The translations under genes were made by a program, and so were the position numbers. Of a stretch of 6,695 bases of DNA, positions 5,227 through 6,695 are shown one piece after another. The notes below the pieces were generated by a model. The model saw nothing but the letters and a program-made list of their open reading frames with translations. It made no database searches and was not told the DNA's origin. Positions within the stretch are counted from its first letter, which is position 1, and every line of letters begins with the position of its first letter. This stretch comes from Candidatus Faecivivens stercoripullorum (lineage in GTDB: Bacteria; Bacillota; Clostridia; Oscillospirales; Ruminococcaceae): contig DVLW01000108.1 in NCBI GenBank assembly GCA_018715285.1, forward strand, positions 1 through 6,695, in the 5' to 3' direction.

Positions 5227-5255
5227 TTGACAGAGTGGAATAAAAGGTGTATCCT
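5227..5255 (+). promoter_or_regulatory. Sigma-A promoter of the marR-EamA unit
   Basis: A perfect -35 TTGACA (5227-5232), a 17-nt spacer and the -10 TATCCT (5250-5255, 4 of 6) lie just past the whiA terminator. The dyad at 5256-5285 begins at the base after the -10, so a bound repressor would block initiation. Confidence 0.85.
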
Positions 5256-5285
5256 CAAAAATAGTTGAGAGCACAACTATTTTTG
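5256..5285. promoter_or_regulatory. Perfect dyad operator at the marR promoter
   Basis: CAAAAATAGTTG (5256-5267) and CAACTATTTTTG (5274-5285) are perfect 12-bp inverted arms around AGAGCA. The dyad covers the predicted transcription start and ends one base short of the marR ribosome binding site (5286-5292). Long AT-rich dyads with ATAGTTG/CAACTAT-like arms are typical MarR-dimer operators, so this is most likely the autoregulatory site. No U-run follows, so it is not a terminator, although the transcript could fold and hinder translation. Confidence 0.8.
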
Positions 5286-5300
5286 AAAGGAGTGCTGTGC

Positions 5301-5801
5301 ATGGACCCGAGTCGTCGGAAAATAACCAAGATTGCCCGGAATGCCGCTCATTTTGTCCAGTCACGTGCAAAAGATCAGGGACTGGGTTCAAGTGAGTACG
5401 AGGTGCTGCATTGTATCCGTAAATCTCCCGGTATCCGGCCGGATGAGATTGGACGGAAGCTGTATCTGGAAAAAAGCGCGGTTGCACATCTGACCGCCAG
5501 TCTGGAGAAAAAGGGGTTTATCTGTCGGGAAGTGGACCCGGACGATAAACGCAGAAGAATGATTTTTCCGACTGCAAAAGCAGATGCCCTGAAAAACAGC
5601 CGTGCTGCATTGGAAGCGTATTATTACGGATGGCTGTATCAGGGGCTGGAGCCGGAAAAGCTGTCGGTATTTCTGGAGGTTCTGGATACGCTGTATATTC
5701 GCTCCAAACAGGCACGCCGGGAGGATAACCTTCCGCTTGTCCGGCAGCTTAATGAAGAAATGGCCGGGACAGAAAGGAATGAAGAGGATGAAAGGGGTTA
5801 A
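5301..5801 (+). CDS. MarR-family transcriptional regulator
   Basis: ATG 5301 has AAAGGAG at 5286-5292, 8 nt upstream, and gives 166 residues, the usual MarR size. A GTG at 5265 would start inside the operator dyad and is rejected. An N-terminal dimerisation helix (about 5-25) precedes a winged helix-turn-helix. This comprises GSSEYEVLHCI at 29-39, PDEIGRKLYLEKSAVAHLTA as the DNA-reading helices around 47-66, and KKGFICREVDPDDKRR as the wing at about 70-85 with the conserved Asp/Arg pattern. C-terminal dimer helices follow, and the last 15 or so residues are charged and probably disordered. No redox-sensing Cys pattern is evident (C38 and C75 only), so a small-molecule ligand is more likely, but it is unknown. 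It is probably an autorepressor acting on the dyad upstream and controlling the EamA gene that begins 4 nt after its stop. Confidence 0.92.
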   Translation: MDPSRRKITKIARNAAHFVQSRAKDQGLGSSEYEVLHCIRKSPGIRPDEIGRKLYLEKSAVAHLTASLEKKGFICREVDPDDKRRRMIFPTAKADALKNSRAALEAYYYGWLYQGLEPEKLSVFLEVLDTLYIRSKQARREDNLPLVRQLNEEMAGTERNEEDERG

Positions 5802-5805
5802 AAAT

Positions 5806-6219
5806 ATGTGGGTGATCTATGCGCTGCTGTCAGCGGTTTTTGCTGCACTGACGTCCATTTTGGCAAAGGTGGGTATTGATGGGGTAAACCCCAACCTTGC
5901 AACTGCAATCCGTACTGCCGTTGTACTGGTGATGGCATGGGGAATGGTGTTTATCACCGGGACGCAGAGCAGTATTTCCGGGATTACCGGCAAAAGCTGG
6001 GCTTTTCTGGTGTTGTCTGGCCTTGCAACCGGTGCTTCTTGGCTGTGTTATTATAAAGCGCTGGAAATGGGGGAAGTTTCCAAGGTGGCGCCGATCGATA
6101 AACTGAGTATTGTATTTACGCTGATATTTGCTTTTGTTTTTCTGAGGGAAACGGCGTCTGCCAAGTCCATTATCGGTGGCCTGCTGATTTCGATTGGTAC
6201 GCTGGTGATGGTCTTATAA
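5806..6219 (+). CDS. Single-domain EamA/DMT membrane transporter
   Basis: From ATG 5806 the product is 137 residues, beginning MWVIYALLSAVFAALTSILAK, with AAAGGGG at 5791-5797, 8 nt upstream. An alternative ATG at 5788 (AAAGGA at 5773-5778) would add six residues and overlap marR by 14 nt. Five hydrophobic segments lie at about 2-22, 30-51, 65-83, 98-114 and 120-137. Family-type features are LATAIRT at 31-37, SWLCYYKAL at 78-86 and PIDKLS at 96-101. This is one EamA repeat, half the usual ten-helix drug/metabolite transporter, so it probably works as a dimer, like other half-size members of the superfamily. It belongs to a widespread short EamA group with no firm substrate. Its coupling to marR suggests export of, or tolerance to, a compound sensed by that regulator. 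I see no clear terminator after it. Confidence 0.88.
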   Translation: MWVIYALLSAVFAALTSILAKVGIDGVNPNLATAIRTAVVLVMAWGMVFITGTQSSISGITGKSWAFLVLSGLATGASWLCYYKALEMGEVSKVAPIDKLSIVFTLIFAFVFLRETASAKSIIGGLLISIGTLVMVL

Positions 6220-6245
6220 ATCGGCGGTAAACTTTTGGAATAGGC

Positions 6246-6274
6246 TTGCCTGTCAGTACCGGTTATGGTAAAAT
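6246..6274 (+). promoter_or_regulatory. Sigma-A promoter of the DUF1622 gene
   Basis: A -35 TTGCCT (6246-6251), a 17-nt spacer and -10 TAAAAT (6269-6274) lie in the gap after the EamA gene. An inverted repeat CTGTCA/TGACAG (6250-6255 and 6283-6288) straddles the -10 and could be an operator, although its arms are short. The leader also has GGGAG/CTCCC (6290-6294 with 6306-6310) just before the ribosome binding site. Confidence 0.7.
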
Positions 6275-6324
6275 AGACCTGATGACAGTGGGAGCTGTTG
6301 ATTGACTCCCGGAAAGGACTGGTT

Positions 6325-6695
6325 ATGAACTTATATGTTACGCTGGAAAACCTTGTGAAATGGATGGCGGAATATTCGCTTATCCTGTTTGAGGTAGTCG
6401 GCGTGGTGGTTATTGCGGTGGCCGGTGTCTGTGGTGTCGTAAACTATATCCGCCGGGACCCCCTTACAAGGCTCAAACTCGCAAAAGGTATGGCGATGGG
6501 GCTTGAATTTAAGCTGGGCGGCGAGATTCTGCGTACTGTTGTTGTACGCGATCTTTCAGAGATTATGATTGTCGGCGCGATTATCCTGCTGCGTGCGGCG
6601 CTGACATTCCTGATTCACTGGGAGATTAAAAATGAGGAAGAGGATAACGAAGTCAACCTTGTGAATAAAACCCCTTCTGAGCATCATAAAGGATA
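6325..6695 (+). CDS. DUF1622-type membrane protein, runs to the window edge
   Basis: ATG 6325 has AAAGGA at 6313-6318, 6 nt upstream. The frame is open for 123 codons and the window ends with TA in the next codon position, so the gene may stop exactly at the edge (TAA or TAG) or continue. Two membrane segments are visible, about 19-40 and about 79-97. Between them lies a basic, conserved-looking cytosolic stretch including RRDPLTRLKLAKGMAMGLEF (43-62) and GGEILRTVV (65-73). The tail is acidic then polar (EEEDNE at 104-109). This order matches the DUF1622 family of small membrane proteins, about 115-125 residues long, with no known function. It has its own promoter and is not obviously tied to the MarR-EamA pair. 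Confidence 0.85.
   Translation, partial: MNLYVTLENLVKWMAEYSLILFEVVGVVVIAVAGVCGVVNYIRRDPLTRLKLAKGMAMGLEFKLGGEILRTVVVRDLSEIMIVGAIILLRAALTFLIHWEIKNEEEDNEVNLVNKTPSEHHKG

Noticed and set aside
5265..5300. GTG 5265 as the marR start
   Set aside because: It lies within the operator dyad and near the predicted transcription start, with no ribosome binding site. ATG 5301 has AAAGGAG.
5602..5805. Longer start for the EamA protein inside marR
   Set aside because: The extension is basic, Trp/Arg-rich shadow translation of marR. ATG 5806 has a good ribosome binding site and starts right at the first membrane helix.

Overview
The window looks like a chromosomal housekeeping segment from a low-to-mid GC Gram-positive of class Clostridia, plausibly Oscillospiraceae/Butyricicoccaceae-like. 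That placement is inferred from AGGAGG-type ribosome binding sites, consensus sigma-A promoters, a Firmicutes-type ROK glucokinase, the murB-rapZ-whiA gene order and a tiny Cys/Gly-rich membrane protein. No transposase, integrase, phage gene or CRISPR array is visible.

Layout. A minus-strand tRNA-Thr(CGT) with its own promoter (18-150) is followed by a plus-strand gene for an exported protein of unknown function (245-967). Convergent to it, on the minus strand, is a 46-residue Cys-rich membrane miniprotein (1015-1155). Its promoter region lies back-to-back with the promoter of a glucokinase gene (1351-2307). After glk comes a 65-nt imperfect palindrome (2342-2406), then murB (about 2424-3338), rapZ (3371-4228) and whiA (4239-5177). 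These three are closely spaced and end at a strong intrinsic terminator (5183-5212). A second unit starts from a consensus promoter overlapped by a 12+12 bp dyad. It encodes a MarR-family repressor (5301-5801) and a single-domain EamA-type membrane protein (5806-6219). A third promoter drives a DUF1622-type membrane protein (6325 onward), which reaches the window edge.

How the genes fit together. Glk makes glucose-6-phosphate. MurB completes UDP-MurNAc synthesis. RapZ is a nucleotide-binding protein of the family tied to glucosamine-6-phosphate control in enterobacteria. WhiA is a DNA-binding protein linked to division and chromosome segregation. The block therefore ties sugar phosphorylation to cell-wall precursor supply and division. 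The usual neighbour between rapZ and whiA, yvcK/glmR, is absent. The MarR-EamA pair looks like a self-regulated transporter unit of unknown substrate.

Nothing here clearly forms a wholly new system. The most interesting items are the long palindromic element before murB, the Cys-rich miniprotein with a possible mother-cell-sigma-like promoter, the rapZ-whiA junction without yvcK, and the perfect dyad at the marR promoter.
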